Shown here in pieces: positions 7,801 to 16,092 of a stretch of 64,000 nt of DNA. This DNA is from Halomonas huangheensis (GTDB taxonomy: Bacteria > Pseudomonadota > Gammaproteobacteria > Pseudomonadales > Halomonadaceae). Position 1 is the first letter of the stretch. Each line of letters starts with the position of its first letter. The notes under the pieces are model-generated. The model saw only the letters and a list, made by a program, of their open reading frames with translations. It was not told the DNA's origin and ran no database searches. The stretch is taken from NCBI RefSeq assembly GCF_001431725.1, contig NZ_CP013106.1:1612001-1676000 (forward strand). Direction: 5' to 3'. The position numbers were made by a program, and so were the translations under genes.

Positions 7801-9072
7801 TTATCCGGTAAAGGGCTCCTTCATGGCATGGATGATGCGCTGCATCTCTTCTTCATTGGTGATGTAAGCTGGCATGGTGTAGAGCCAGCGGCCGAACGGA
7901 CGCAGCCAGACCCCTCTCCGACGAGCCTGTGCAGCAACCCCGGCGAGGCGTGATTCATCATGAACCTCGATCACTCCCGTGGCTCCTAGAGTCCGCACAT
8001 CAGCGACATCAGGGTGATGGCGCAATTCGTCATCGCCGGCAAGGTGTTCACGCAGAATGCCGTTGAGTCGGGCAATGCGAGCGAGGTAATCGTCATCCTC
8101 GAAAACCTTCAGGCTCTCCAGCGCAACGCGGCAGGCCAGAGGATTGCCCATGAACGTTGGGCCGTGCATGAAAGCATGCAGTGGACTATCGCCTATGAAA
8201 GTATCGTGTACCGCATCTGTGGCCAGGGTCGCCGCGTGCCCCAGGTAGCCGCCGGTCAGTCCCTTGGACAAGACCATGATATCGGGACACACATCGGCGT
8301 GATCGGCGGCGAAAAGGCTGCCGGTGCGACCGAAACCCGTGGCGACTTCATCGAAGATCAGCAGGATATCGAACTCATCGCATAGCTTGCGGGCGCCACG
8401 CAAGTAATCCGGGGAGGTCATGTTGAGGCCGCCGGCAGCTTGCAACAGCGGCTCCATCAGTAACGCACCAATCTGCTCATGGTGTTGTTCCAACACGGCA
8501 CGCAGTGCTGCCAGGTCGCGGGCGACAGCCTCACCTGGGGCGTTAAAGCCGGCTTCGGGAGCCGGCGCGAAGTGATGACGGGGCAGGTAGCCGGAGAACA
8601 GCGAGTGCATGCCTTCCTCGGGATCACACACTGCCATGCATCCCGCAGTGTCACCGTGATAGGCCTTCATCAACGAGAGCATGCGGTGCTTTTCCGGTCG
8701 ACCCCGCAGATGGTGATACTGCACAGCCATCTTCATCGCCACTTCCATACCGACCGAGCCACTATCGGAAAAGAACACATGATTCAGGCCATCCGGAGTG
8801 ATGCGCACCAGTTCACTGGCCAGTTGATCTGCCGGCTCGTGGGTTAGACCACCGAGCATCACGTGGCACAGAGTATCTGCCTGTTGCTGGATGGCACGCA
8901 CCAGACGAGGGTGGCTGTAACCATGAATCATGCACCACCAGGAGCAGGTCGCGTCGAGTAACTCTTCCCCAGTGGACAGGTGGAAATGTGTGCCCTTGCC
9001 GCCAACGACGAAGGGGGCTGGAGACTGGGTGGCGAGATGGGCGTAGGGGTGCCAGACAGCAGAGGACATCAC
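7801..9072 (-). CDS. bioA: Adenosylmethionine-8-amino-7-oxononanoate aminotransferase
   Basis: 423 aa class-III PLP aminotransferase. It has the BioA N-terminus WHPYAH and CSWWCMIHGYSHP, the SDSGSVGMEVAMKMA cofactor region, LLIFDEVATGFGRTG with the PLP-binding Asp, and LSKGLTGGYL with the Schiff-base lysine. It converts 7-keto-8-aminopelargonate to 7,8-diaminopelargonate with SAM as amino donor, the third-last biotin step. It stands alone here, as in many Pseudomonas and Halomonas genomes where bioBFHCD lie elsewhere. A BirA-like palindrome lies 23 bp upstream of the start. Confidence 0.95.
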   Translation of the reverse strand: MMSSAVWHPYAHLATQSPAPFVVGGKGTHFHLSTGEELLDATCSWWCMIHGYSHPRLVRAIQQQADTLCHVMLGGLTHEPADQLASELVRITPDGLNHVFFSDSGSVGMEVAMKMAVQYHHLRGRPEKHRMLSLMKAYHGDTAGCMAVCDPEEGMHSLFSGYLPRHHFAPAPEAGFNAPGEAVARDLAALRAVLEQHHEQIGALLMEPLLQAAGGLNMTSPDYLRGARKLCDEFDILLIFDEVATGFGRTGSLFAADHADVCPDIMVLSKGLTGGYLGHAATLATDAVHDTFIGDSPLHAFMHGPTFMGNPLACRVALESLKVFEDDDYLARIARLNGILREHLAGDDELRHHPDVADVRTLGATGVIEVHDESRLAGVAAQARRRGVWLRPFGRWLYTMPAYITNEEEMQRIIHAMKEPFTG

Positions 9073-9094
9073 GGCTCCTGGGAGTATGGGGGGT

Positions 9095-9125
9095 GGTAAG
9101 CTTTCTTCTCTCTGGTGAGTTTACC
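9095..9125. promoter_or_regulatory. Candidate BirA operator upstream of bioA
   Basis: GGTAAGCT, 15 bp, AGTTTACC. The known BirA consensus is TTGTAAACC-N14-16-GGTTTACAA; here 13 of 18 half-site positions fit and the spacing is right. BirA with biotinyl-AMP would repress bioA. Identified by eye only. Confidence 0.4.
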
Positions 9126-9176
9126 ATTCTCGCTGCCGGATGTACCTGCTGTGCTGGCGTTGCTGAATCAGGATTG

Positions 9177-9710
9177 TCAGCGATCCTGACTCCTGTCGAG
9201 GCGTTTGAGGAAGTTCTGGAACAGAAAGGCTTCCTTGCCCTTGAGCGAGCGGCTCAGGCAGTCGATGAATTCCTGGCGAGAGTAGTGGAAGAAACGCGGC
9301 GCCTTGTAGGCGTCCAGGTCGATGGCGATGATATCGCCTTCACTGACCAGAAAATTGTTGGTATGCAACCCTCGGCAGTGGATGCGGTGTTCGAAGAGAG
9401 TGACAAGTATCTCGACAAACTGCGTCTGCAGCTGCGGGTCATTGCAGATCTCGTCATGCAGGGGAGTGCCGTGAATATTCGCGGTAACCAGTCGATAGCG
9501 CTCTACAGAGAGGATTTCCGGTGTGGAGATGCCCAGCGCCTCGAGGCGTCTGGCGACATGACGGAAGTTGTAGCCTGGATAGCGGCGAATGCCCAGGCGA
9601 TAGCGCCATCTGTCTCGGGTGTTGGGGGTAAAGGTCTTGATGAAAGCATCCTGGTCCGGGTCGTAGTCGACACGGGAGTACTTTCCGGTCTGGATCAATT
9701 GCAATGACAT
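9177..9710 (-). CDS. WaaP/Kdo-kinase-fold protein (toluene-tolerance protein type)
   Basis: 177 aa protein of the lipopolysaccharide-kinase superfamily. It has the nucleotide-site lysine region FIKTF near residue 25, the CRGLHTNNFLV block near residues 112-122 and the AIDLDAYK block near 127-134, matching the catalytic loop and the DFG-like metal loop. In the catalytic loop the usual Asp is Gly; as I recall, Pseudomonas relatives called toluene tolerance protein have Ser there, so this seems a family trait. The role is probably phosphorylation of an envelope glycan or lipid, unproven. It is transcribed toward bioA. Confidence 0.65.
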   Translation of the reverse strand: MSLQLIQTGKYSRVDYDPDQDAFIKTFTPNTRDRWRYRLGIRRYPGYNFRHVARRLEALGISTPEILSVERYRLVTANIHGTPLHDEICNDPQLQTQFVEILVTLFEHRIHCRGLHTNNFLVSEGDIIAIDLDAYKAPRFFHYSRQEFIDCLSRSLKGKEAFLFQNFLKRLDRSQDR

Positions 9711-9745
9711 GGAAGTTCCTGATCTACGCCTGACCCATAGGGTGA

Positions 9746-10015
9746 TCAGGCATCTTCATCAAAGCGTGCGTCAAACAGGGCTTCCAGCGCGTCGAGTACG
9801 GCTTCGGCATCGTCGCCTTCTGCTTCGATGGTGAGTTCGGTGCCACAGGGAGCGGCCAGCATCAATAAAGACATGATGTTGCTGGCATCACCGCAAAGTG
9901 TGCCGTGACGGACTGTGACACTGGATTGATAGGGTTGGCAACATTGTACCAGTCGAGTGGCGGCTCTGGCATGCAGGCCACGCTTGTTGGTCAGCGTGAG
10001 CTGGCGACTCGGCAT
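9746..10015 (-). CDS. ptsO: HPr-family phosphocarrier protein NPr
   Basis: 89 aa HPr-like phosphocarrier. The phosphorylated histidine is His15 in KRGLHARAATRLV. Position 46, the regulatory serine of Gram-positive HPr, is Asn here (ASNIM). It passes phosphate from EI-Ntr (PtsP) to EIIA-Ntr (PtsN) in the nitrogen PTS. The gene follows rapZ with a 3-bp gap in the conserved rpoN-hpf-ptsN-rapZ-npr order, which supports NPr rather than the sugar-PTS HPr. Confidence 0.92.
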   Translation of the reverse strand: MPSRQLTLTNKRGLHARAATRLVQCCQPYQSSVTVRHGTLCGDASNIMSLLMLAAPCGTELTIEAEGDDAEAVLDALEALFDARFDEDA

Positions 10016-10018
10016 GCA

Positions 10019-10900
10019 TTAGTCTCCGGTTGAGTCGAGGAGGCGTTGTTGACCGAGTTCCCGGTGGCGCAGACGTACACGAGACTGTTGGGCAGCGAGT
10101 GCCCTGGCGATGCGTTCGGCGAGATACACCGAGCGATGCTGGCCTCCGGTGCAGCCAACGGCAACGGTCAGATAGCTGCGCTGGCTGGATTCATACTGCG
10201 GCAACCACTTCTGTACCCAGGCAAGTATATCCGTCTGCATTTCAGCGACGATTGGATAGTCTTCAAGAAAGTCGATGATGACCTGGTCGCATCCGGTGGA
10301 GTCCCTCAATGTAGGGTCCCAGTAAGGATTGGGCAGGCAGCGCGCATCGAAGACGATGTCGGCGTCCGGTGGTACACCACGCTTGAAGCCGAAGGATTCC
10401 ACTGTCAGCGTCAGACGGCCTGCAGTATGTCCAGCAACCTGTTCGGCGATTCTGGCTCGGAGCTCATGCACCGATAGCCGTGTGGTGTCGATCACCAGGT
10501 CCGCGACGTCACGGATACCGGACAGTGCCTGCTCTTCACTATCGATGGCTTCGGCCAGCGTCATGTCGCTGTAGCGTGTCAGCGGATGGCGGCGTCGAGT
10601 GTGGGAGTAGCGTTCGAGCAGTATCCTTGCATCACTGGTCAGGTACACCACCTGGCAGTGCAGAGTTCCTTGCCTGAATTCCTCGAGCATCGCTGGGAAG
10701 CGCTGCAGAGCTTCCGGAAGATTGCGAGCATCAATGCTGACAGCGATGCGCTTCGAATGTCCGTTTTCGAGTTCGCCGACCAGCGAGCCCAGCAACATGG
10801 CCGGGAGATTGTCGATGGCATAGAAACCCAGATCCTCAAGCGCCTGCAATGCAACGGATTTGCCTGAACCAGATCGGCCACTGATGATCACGAGTTGCAT
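10019..10900 (-). CDS. rapZ: RNase adapter / nucleotide-binding protein RapZ
   Basis: 293 aa, near the 284 aa of E. coli. Walker A GRSGSGKS is at residues 8-15, and the C-terminal domain has the conserved GCTGGQHRSVYLAERIA near residues 255-271. In enterobacteria it delivers small RNAs GlmY/GlmZ to RNase E and senses glucosamine-6-phosphate, controlling glmS. Whether the RNA role holds here is unknown; the domain content is complete. It lies between ptsN and npr. Confidence 0.96.
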   Translation of the reverse strand: MQLVIISGRSGSGKSVALQALEDLGFYAIDNLPAMLLGSLVGELENGHSKRIAVSIDARNLPEALQRFPAMLEEFRQGTLHCQVVYLTSDARILLERYSHTRRRHPLTRYSDMTLAEAIDSEEQALSGIRDVADLVIDTTRLSVHELRARIAEQVAGHTAGRLTLTVESFGFKRGVPPDADIVFDARCLPNPYWDPTLRDSTGCDQVIIDFLEDYPIVAEMQTDILAWVQKWLPQYESSQRSYLTVAVGCTGGQHRSVYLAERIARALAAQQSRVRLRHRELGQQRLLDSTGD

Positions 10901-10990
10901 TTACAGTCTCCCGCTCAAGGGTCGCCAGGGCGATGCCTGGCAATGAGTGACAAAATGACGGTGACGGAAGGGCGCAGCGGCAGCCGGTAC

Positions 10991-11476
10991 TCAGCCGTCG
11001 CTATCCCGGGCGGAGGCACTGCGAAGAATAGCCTCCTGCAACCTTTCGTGCAGTTCGCGCTGTGAGCCAGCCTGGCGCAACCGCTGGCGAGTCTCCGCGT
11101 CGTTCATCACGCCGGCGACCTGGCCGAGTAGGGCGAGGTGAGCCTCGTCGGCTTCCTCGGGCACCAGCAACACGAAGATCAGATCAACGGGTTCTCCGTC
11201 GATCGCATCGAAATCAATGGGGTCCGCCAGCTTTAGAAACCCGGAGATCGGTGCCTTGCAATGCGGATTACGCGCATGCGGAATGGCAACTCCGTTACCG
11301 ATCCCGGTACTGCCGAGGCGTTCTCGGCCAATCAGGCGGCTGAATACTTCCTGGCTATCCAGGCTAGGCGTGTTTTGGGCGATGAAGGTGCTGAAGAACT
11401 CCAGCACCCTCTTCTTGCTACCTCCCGGCACATCGAACAGCGTGCGCTCGGGAGGGAGAATGGCATCCAATGTCAT
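10991..11476 (-). CDS. ptsN: Nitrogen PTS EIIA component
   Basis: 161 aa EIIA-Ntr. The phosphorylated histidine is His67 in GVAIPHARN; the C-terminal half LIFVLLVPEEADEAHLALL is typical. It receives phosphate from NPr and regulates targets such as potassium uptake and sigma-54-linked processes. It follows hpf with 6 bp between genes and precedes rapZ by 90 bp. Confidence 0.96.
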   Translation of the reverse strand: MTLDAILPPERTLFDVPGGSKKRVLEFFSTFIAQNTPSLDSQEVFSRLIGRERLGSTGIGNGVAIPHARNPHCKAPISGFLKLADPIDFDAIDGEPVDLIFVLLVPEEADEAHLALLGQVAGVMNDAETRQRLRQAGSQRELHERLQEAILRSASARDSDG

Positions 11477-11482
11477 GAGGAA

Positions 11483-11791
11483 TCAGCGAAGTCCAGCGCC
11501 CTGGGCACGGGCTTGAGATTTTTCCTTGTGCTTGACCAATTGGCGGTCAAGCTTGTCGGCTAGTGCATCTATGGCAGCGTACATGTCGCCATCCTGGGCG
11601 TCGGCATGCAGGTCAGCACCGGCAGCATGGAGTGTACAGGCAGCAAGTTGGCGCTCCTTTTCTACAGATAACGTCACCTGAACATTGGTGATGTTGTCAT
11701 AGTGACGCTCCACTCGAGCGAGCTTTTCTTGTACATAGTCACGCAGCGGGTCGGTCAGTTCGACGTGATGGCCGGTGATATTGACTTGCAT
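11483..11791 (-). CDS. hpf: Ribosome hibernation promoting factor (short form)
   Basis: 102 aa, the short HPF form (E. coli 95 aa). It starts MQVNITGHHVELTDPLRDYV and has the beta-alpha-beta fold core VTLSVEKERQLAACTLHAAG. It binds 30S subunits in stationary phase and helps form 100S dimers. The ATG has an AAGGAG ribosome site. A likely promoter lies 33-60 bp upstream, so it can be made independently of rpoN. Confidence 0.95.
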   Translation of the reverse strand: MQVNITGHHVELTDPLRDYVQEKLARVERHYDNITNVQVTLSVEKERQLAACTLHAAGADLHADAQDGDMYAAIDALADKLDRQLVKHKEKSQARAQGAGLR

Positions 11792-11823
11792 GACAGGCTC
11801 CTTGCTCTAGCAATGGTAGATCG

Positions 11824-11851
11824 ATTGTAACCCTTTTTGCCGCCTTGCAAA
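11824..11851 (-). promoter_or_regulatory. Candidate sigma-70 promoter for hpf
   Basis: On the minus strand TTTGCA (11851-11846), 16 bp, TACAAT (11829-11824), ending 32 bp before the hpf start codon. Found by eye. Confidence 0.4.
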
Positions 11852-11950
11852 CCCCCTGAGCACAAGTCCTTATCAAGCCTTGACAGATGAGGTTCTGGTG
11901 GTCATGGGGAATAGGTAGAGAACTGCTCGATCTGGGGCAGTGGGCGATGA

Positions 11951-13363
11951 TCAGCGCAGACGTTTACGCTCACTGGATGATGGTATGTGCATGGCCTCAC
12001 GGTACTTGGCAATGGTCCGTCGCGCGACATGAACACCATCTTCGGCCAGCAGCTCCACCAGTTTGCTGTCAGAGAGCGGCTTGCGTGGAGGTTCGTCCTG
12101 AACCAGCTTCTTGATTCTGGCTCGGATGGCAGTGCTTGAATGGGCATCGCCGTCGTTGCCGACCTGGCTGGAGAAGAAGTACTTGAGTTCGTACACGCCG
12201 CGCGGAGTATGTACGAACTTCTGGGTGGTTACGCGAGAGATGGTTGATTCATGCATCTCAACCTTCTCCGCTATGTCAGCGAGAATCAGAGGCTTCATGG
12301 CGGCTTCGCCCTGCTCAAGGAAGTCCAGTTGGCGCAGCATGATCTCACGGCCCACCTTGAGCAGTGTGTCATTACGGCTGGAGAGGCTCTTGAGCAACCA
12401 GCGTGCTTCCTGAAGATGATCCTTGAGGAACTGGTTGTCCTGGCTGCGGTCCGCACGACGAATCAGAGCTGCATAGTCGGGCTGAATGCGCAGGCGCGGC
12501 ATGGCTTCTGGATTGAGCTCAACCTGCCAGCCTTCACTGCCATGGCGCACGATCAGGTCGGGTACCACATAGTCGACGTTGCTGTCGCCGAAGCTGCTGC
12601 CTGGTCGAGGATCAAGGCTGCGGATCAGTTCAATGACACTGTCCAGCCCGTCATCGTCGAGTCCCAGACGTCGCTTGAGCAGGCGCCGCTCGCCACTGGC
12701 CAATGCTTCGAGAAACTGACGTACCAGACGTCCGGCCTGGGGCAGTAGTGGAGTCTCTCGGGGCAGAGTGTCGAGTTGCAGCAACAGGCACTCACGCAAG
12801 TCGCGAGCGAAGACACCTGTTGGCTCAAACAGCTGGAGCCGCTTGAGAACGGCTTCAACTTCTTTCAGCGAAAGCTTGTCGAATCCTTGTTGCTGAAGGC
12901 CCTGGTGGATTTCTTCGAGCGGTTGGTTGAGATAGCCGTCGATGTTTACTGCATCGATCAGTGATTCGGCGATGCGCATGTCGTCAGCATCGATGTCGAG
13001 CATTGCCAATTGCCAGCTCAAGTGACCCTGCAATGACTGTGAGGATGCCTGACGTTCGAAGTCGGGGCCTTCGCCACTGCCGGCAGAGGAACTGCCGGAG
13101 TCCTGGTAGGTATCCGACCAGTCGCTATCGATCGAAAGTTCGCTCGGTATCTCGTCGGCCCAGTCATCTTCCGGTGTTTCGCTGGCGGTCTGCTCGCCGA
13201 AGTCGTCTTCCAGCTCCAGCATGGGGTTGGCCTCAAGGGCCTGTTGAATCTCCTGGCGAAGATCCAGCGTAGACAGCTGCAGCAGGGCGATTGCCTGCTG
13301 CAGTTGCGGGGTCATGGTGAGCTGCGTACCCAACCGCAGTTGCAGTGACGCCTTCAGGGCCAT
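11951..13363 (-). CDS. rpoN: RNA polymerase sigma-54 factor
   Basis: 470 aa (E. coli 477). Region I is glutamine- and leucine-rich (LQLRLGTQLTMTPQLQQAIALL), followed by an acidic region II, and the C-terminal RpoN box ARRTIAKYR is at about residues 447-455. It directs polymerase to -24/-12 promoters with enhancer-binding ATPases. It lies between lptB and hpf as in Pseudomonas and E. coli, but is set apart from lptB by a 301-bp gap with heptad repeats. Confidence 0.97.
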   Translation of the reverse strand: MALKASLQLRLGTQLTMTPQLQQAIALLQLSTLDLRQEIQQALEANPMLELEDDFGEQTASETPEDDWADEIPSELSIDSDWSDTYQDSGSSSAGSGEGPDFERQASSQSLQGHLSWQLAMLDIDADDMRIAESLIDAVNIDGYLNQPLEEIHQGLQQQGFDKLSLKEVEAVLKRLQLFEPTGVFARDLRECLLLQLDTLPRETPLLPQAGRLVRQFLEALASGERRLLKRRLGLDDDGLDSVIELIRSLDPRPGSSFGDSNVDYVVPDLIVRHGSEGWQVELNPEAMPRLRIQPDYAALIRRADRSQDNQFLKDHLQEARWLLKSLSSRNDTLLKVGREIMLRQLDFLEQGEAAMKPLILADIAEKVEMHESTISRVTTQKFVHTPRGVYELKYFFSSQVGNDGDAHSSTAIRARIKKLVQDEPPRKPLSDSKLVELLAEDGVHVARRTIAKYREAMHIPSSSERKRLR

Positions 13364-13664
13364 GCGAGAGGTCCGTTGCTGATGACAGAAGGCTTTACCC
13401 TACTCATCAGAAGTATGCCATGCAAGTCCCTTGCCAACATGGCGATAAAGCGTTGACTTTTTTGAGCAAGGCTGGTGGGGATGCCTGGTCCAAGCTAAAA
13501 GCCAGGAGCGGAGGGTAGCTATAAGCTGTAAGCCATAAGCGGTAAGTAACCTCGCAAGTGGTGAGCTTTCGACTACGCTCGATCTTGAATCCCGAAGGGC
13601 TTCTGTCTGTGCTCTATGCGGCGGTGTTGAATAGCTCGTTACTCGACGCTCACAGGCTCGGTGC
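13364..13664. other. Intergenic region between lptB and rpoN
   Basis: 301 bp without a credible gene; the frames that cross it are antisense continuations. It holds the heptad array at 13517-13544 and a similar CTATAAGC sequence (minus strand) that begins at the lptB stop codon near 13664. No clear terminator is visible. Confidence 0.6.
13517..13544. repeat. AGCNNTA heptad repeat array, four copies
   Basis: AGCTATA-AGCTGTA-AGCCATA-AGCGGTA run head to tail, then a degenerate AGTAACC. Arrays of this type are familiar between genes in Halomonas-like and Pseudomonas-like genomes; function unknown. Confidence 0.75.
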
Positions 13665-14390
13665 TTATAGCCTGAAATTCTCGCCCAGATACACTTCGCG
13701 GACCCGTTTGTTGGCGAGAATGTCGTCGGCATTGCCTTCAGCAATGATCTGGCCATCACCGACAATATAGGCGTGATCACAGATATCGAGGGTTTCACGG
13801 ACGTTGTGGTCGGTGATCAACACCCCGATATTGCGTTCCTTGAGCTGGCGGATGATTGACTTGATATCGCCGACCGAGATCGGATCGACCCCAGCAAAGG
13901 GCTCATCGAGCAGGATGAAGGCCGGTTCGGTGGCGAGGGCGCGGGCAATTTCGACGCGGCGTCGCTCACCACCAGACAGACTCATGCCGGGGTTGTCGCG
14001 AATGTGTGTGATGTGGAAGTCCTCGAGCAGGCCCTCAAGGTTCTTTTCACGGCCTTTACGGTCCAGATCCTTGCGTGTCTCAAGAATCGCCATGATGTTG
14101 TCGGCTACCGACAGCTTGCGGAAGATCGAGGCTTCCTGGGGTAGGTAGCCGATGCCCGCCAGGGCGCGCTCATGCATCGCCGAGCGGCTGAGGTCATGAT
14201 CGTCGATGGCAATCTCGCCAGCATCGGCGCGCACAAGTCCGACAATCATGTAGAAGGATGTCGTCTTGCCGGCCCCATTGGGGCCGAGAAGACCAACAAT
14301 CGATCCCTGGGAAATCGATAGGCTGATGTCGTGGACGACGCGACGACGCTTGTAGCTCTTGGCCAGATTGCGGGCGTGAAGAGTCTTCAT
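13665..14390 (-). CDS. lptB: LPS export ABC transporter ATP-binding protein
   Basis: 241 aa ABC ATPase. Walker A GPNGAGKT near residues 35-42, signature [15 protein letters not shown] near 138, Walker [11 protein letters not shown] near 157. It powers the LptB2FGC complex that extracts LPS from the inner membrane. It follows lptA with a 4-base overlap and belongs to the kdsD-kdsC-lptC-lptA-lptB run. Confidence 0.98.
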   Translation of the reverse strand: MKTLHARNLAKSYKRRRVVHDISLSISQGSIVGLLGPNGAGKTTSFYMIVGLVRADAGEIAIDDHDLSRSAMHERALAGIGYLPQEASIFRKLSVADNIMAILETRKDLDRKGREKNLEGLLEDFHITHIRDNPGMSLSGGERRRVEIARALATEPAFILLDEPFAGVDPISVGDIKSIIRQLKERNIGVLITDHNVRETLDICDHAYIVGDGQIIAEGNADDILANKRVREVYLGENFRL

Positions 14391-14920
14391 TGGTTGCTCT
14401 GATTCTCCGGCTCGAGGGTCATGCGAATGCGCTGGGTGCCATCGACACCGTCAGCACTCGAACGTGCCTGAACCACACGGCGATCCAGAAAGTACTCGAG
14501 GTAGGCACCATCAAAGGTGTCGTTGGCCTTGTGCAGTTCAGCCTGATCAATCAGTTCGATACGGCGCTCGGCGACATGATAGACCACCTTGCGTCCCCAG
14601 CCCTTGACCACGGGTTCTTCCGGAGAAGGCTTCTGTTCCAGGTAGGCACGCTCACCGGTAGCTGTAGCCATCGATAATTCGCCCTGGTCATTGCGTTGGA
14701 TCTCGACACGGTTGCCGGTCAATATCATGCTGCCTTGCTGGATGCGCACGTCACCGGTATAGACGGCGGTGCCGGCCCTGTCATCGAGATCCAGACGGTC
14801 GGCCTCGACCTGGATCGGGGCGTTACGGTCGCTGTCGAGCGCTGATACGGCAGAGCTGGTCAGGCCAGCGGCCAGTGCGAGACAGATGGCGAGCAGCGGG
14901 GCGGGGCTCGGACGCATCAT
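14387..14920 (-). CDS. lptA: Periplasmic LPS transport protein LptA
   Basis: 177 aa with a signal peptide of about 26 residues ([19 protein letters not shown]). The mature part has the OstA-type beta-jellyroll repeats ([31 protein letters not shown]). It forms the periplasmic bridge carrying LPS from LptC to LptD. It overlaps lptC by 4 bases (ATGA). Confidence 0.96.
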   Translation of the reverse strand: MMRPSPAPLLAICLALAAGLTSSAVSALDSDRNAPIQVEADRLDLDDRAGTAVYTGDVRIQQGSMILTGNRVEIQRNDQGELSMATATGERAYLEQKPSPEEPVVKGWGRKVVYHVAERRIELIDQAELHKANDTFDGAYLEYFLDRRVVQARSSADGVDGTQRIRMTLEPENQSNQ

Positions 14921-15507
14921 TGAGCAGGCTCCTTGTTGGTTTCGGGCGGGTGGTGGCCGGTCACATTGTCGGTCAGTCGGGCCTGCCTGTCATTGATCCA
15001 GGCATCGAAGCGGTCGCCGCGCATTTCCTGCGGCGGTTGGCGCAGCACTGCCGGCGTCTCGCTCCAGGCGTGGCCGGTGGTGCTGTCGTAGTGCAGGATC
15101 TCGGTATCCATCTGCCATCTCTCGGCAGGGGCTTCAAGATGGGCATCACCTTTCAGGGTGATGGGGTTACCATCGGGGCCGAGAATGCCTCTGTCTGCGT
15201 GGCCTACCCAGTTACGACCGCTGTCATCAATCAGTGCAAGGTCGGGAGTCATCAGCCGTGTAACATCATCCAGCGGTGTATGCACCAGGCGTGGCGTCGT
15301 CACGCGCTGATGGAGCTGCCCCTGAGCATTGAAACGCGTAAGGGTAGCGTCAGTCAGATAATAGTCCGGCTCGCCTGCCTGGTCGTTGGGGATCTCGCTG
15401 GGGATCTGGTTGTCGCGCGGGTTGATCAGCGCCAGGCCGAAGCCCAGCAGCAGCAACAGCAGCAGCAGCCAGAAGCGAAAACCGGGGCGCAACGCACGCA
15501 GGTTCAT
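14917..15507 (-). CDS. lptC: LPS export protein LptC
   Basis: 196 aa bitopic protein. A single N-terminal membrane anchor rich in leucine (FWLLLLLLLLGFGLALI, residues 12-28) precedes a periplasmic jellyroll with DYYLTDATLTRFNAQG and AWSETPAVLRQPPQEMRGD. It docks LptB2FG to LptA. It follows kdsC with a 3-bp gap. Confidence 0.94.
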   Translation of the reverse strand: MNLRALRPGFRFWLLLLLLLLGFGLALINPRDNQIPSEIPNDQAGEPDYYLTDATLTRFNAQGQLHQRVTTPRLVHTPLDDVTRLMTPDLALIDDSGRNWVGHADRGILGPDGNPITLKGDAHLEAPAERWQMDTEILHYDSTTGHAWSETPAVLRQPPQEMRGDRFDAWINDRQARLTDNVTGHHPPETNKEPAQ

Positions 15508-15510
15508 GAC

Positions 15511-16059
15511 TTATTGTCCCATGTGGAGATAAGTGTCCAGCACACTCTGCCAGTGCCCCTGACTCACCAGTAGCTGGTCGCAGATTTCGCGTACCGCGCC
15601 GTGGCCGCCCGCTGATTCGGTGACCCAATCCGCCTGTTCACGGATATATGCCGGGGCGCCAGGTACGCTGATGCCGACTCCTGCGTAGCGAATGCAGGGC
15701 AGGTCCGGCAGGTCGTCACCACAATAGGCGACCTGGTCGAGGTCAATACCCAGCTGCTCGCAGAGTTGCTTGAGTGCAGGCAGCTTGCGTTCGACGCCTT
15801 GCTGGACATGTTCGATGCCCAGAGCACTAGTGCGCATGCTGACCATGGGTGAGCTGCGGCCGGTGATCACTGCCACCGCGATGCCGGCGCGCTTGAGCAA
15901 TTTCAGGCCATGACCATCCAGGGTATTGAAGACCTTGGTTTCCTGGCCATCCGCCTGGAAATACAGGCTGCCATCCGTCATGACACCATCCACGTCCAGC
16001 GCCAGAAGGCGCACACGACGCAGCTTGTCGGACAGAGCAGAGAGGTTATCTTGTGGCAT
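15511..16059 (-). CDS. kdsC: 3-deoxy-D-manno-octulosonate-8-phosphate phosphatase
   Basis: 182 aa HAD phosphatase of the capless tetramer type. The nucleophile motif LLALDVDGVMTDG is near residues 17-29, the second motif VAVITGRSS near 62, and the metal aspartates lie in YCGDDLPDLP near 113-122. It releases free Kdo from Kdo-8-phosphate. It sits between kdsD and lptC. Confidence 0.96.
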   Translation of the reverse strand: MPQDNLSALSDKLRRVRLLALDVDGVMTDGSLYFQADGQETKVFNTLDGHGLKLLKRAGIAVAVITGRSSPMVSMRTSALGIEHVQQGVERKLPALKQLCEQLGIDLDQVAYCGDDLPDLPCIRYAGVGISVPGAPAYIREQADWVTESAGGHGAVREICDQLLVSQGHWQSVLDTYLHMGQ

Positions 16060-16092
16060 TGACTGAATCCTTGTAGCAAACCGAGCCGGGGG

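Noticed and set aside
7610..7867. Possible 85-aa ORF on the plus strand
   Set aside because: No ribosome site, no domain, and overlaps the 3' end of bioA on the other strand.
13517..13544. Heptad repeats considered as a CRISPR array
   Set aside because: Unit of 7 bp with no spacers, and no cas genes in the window.
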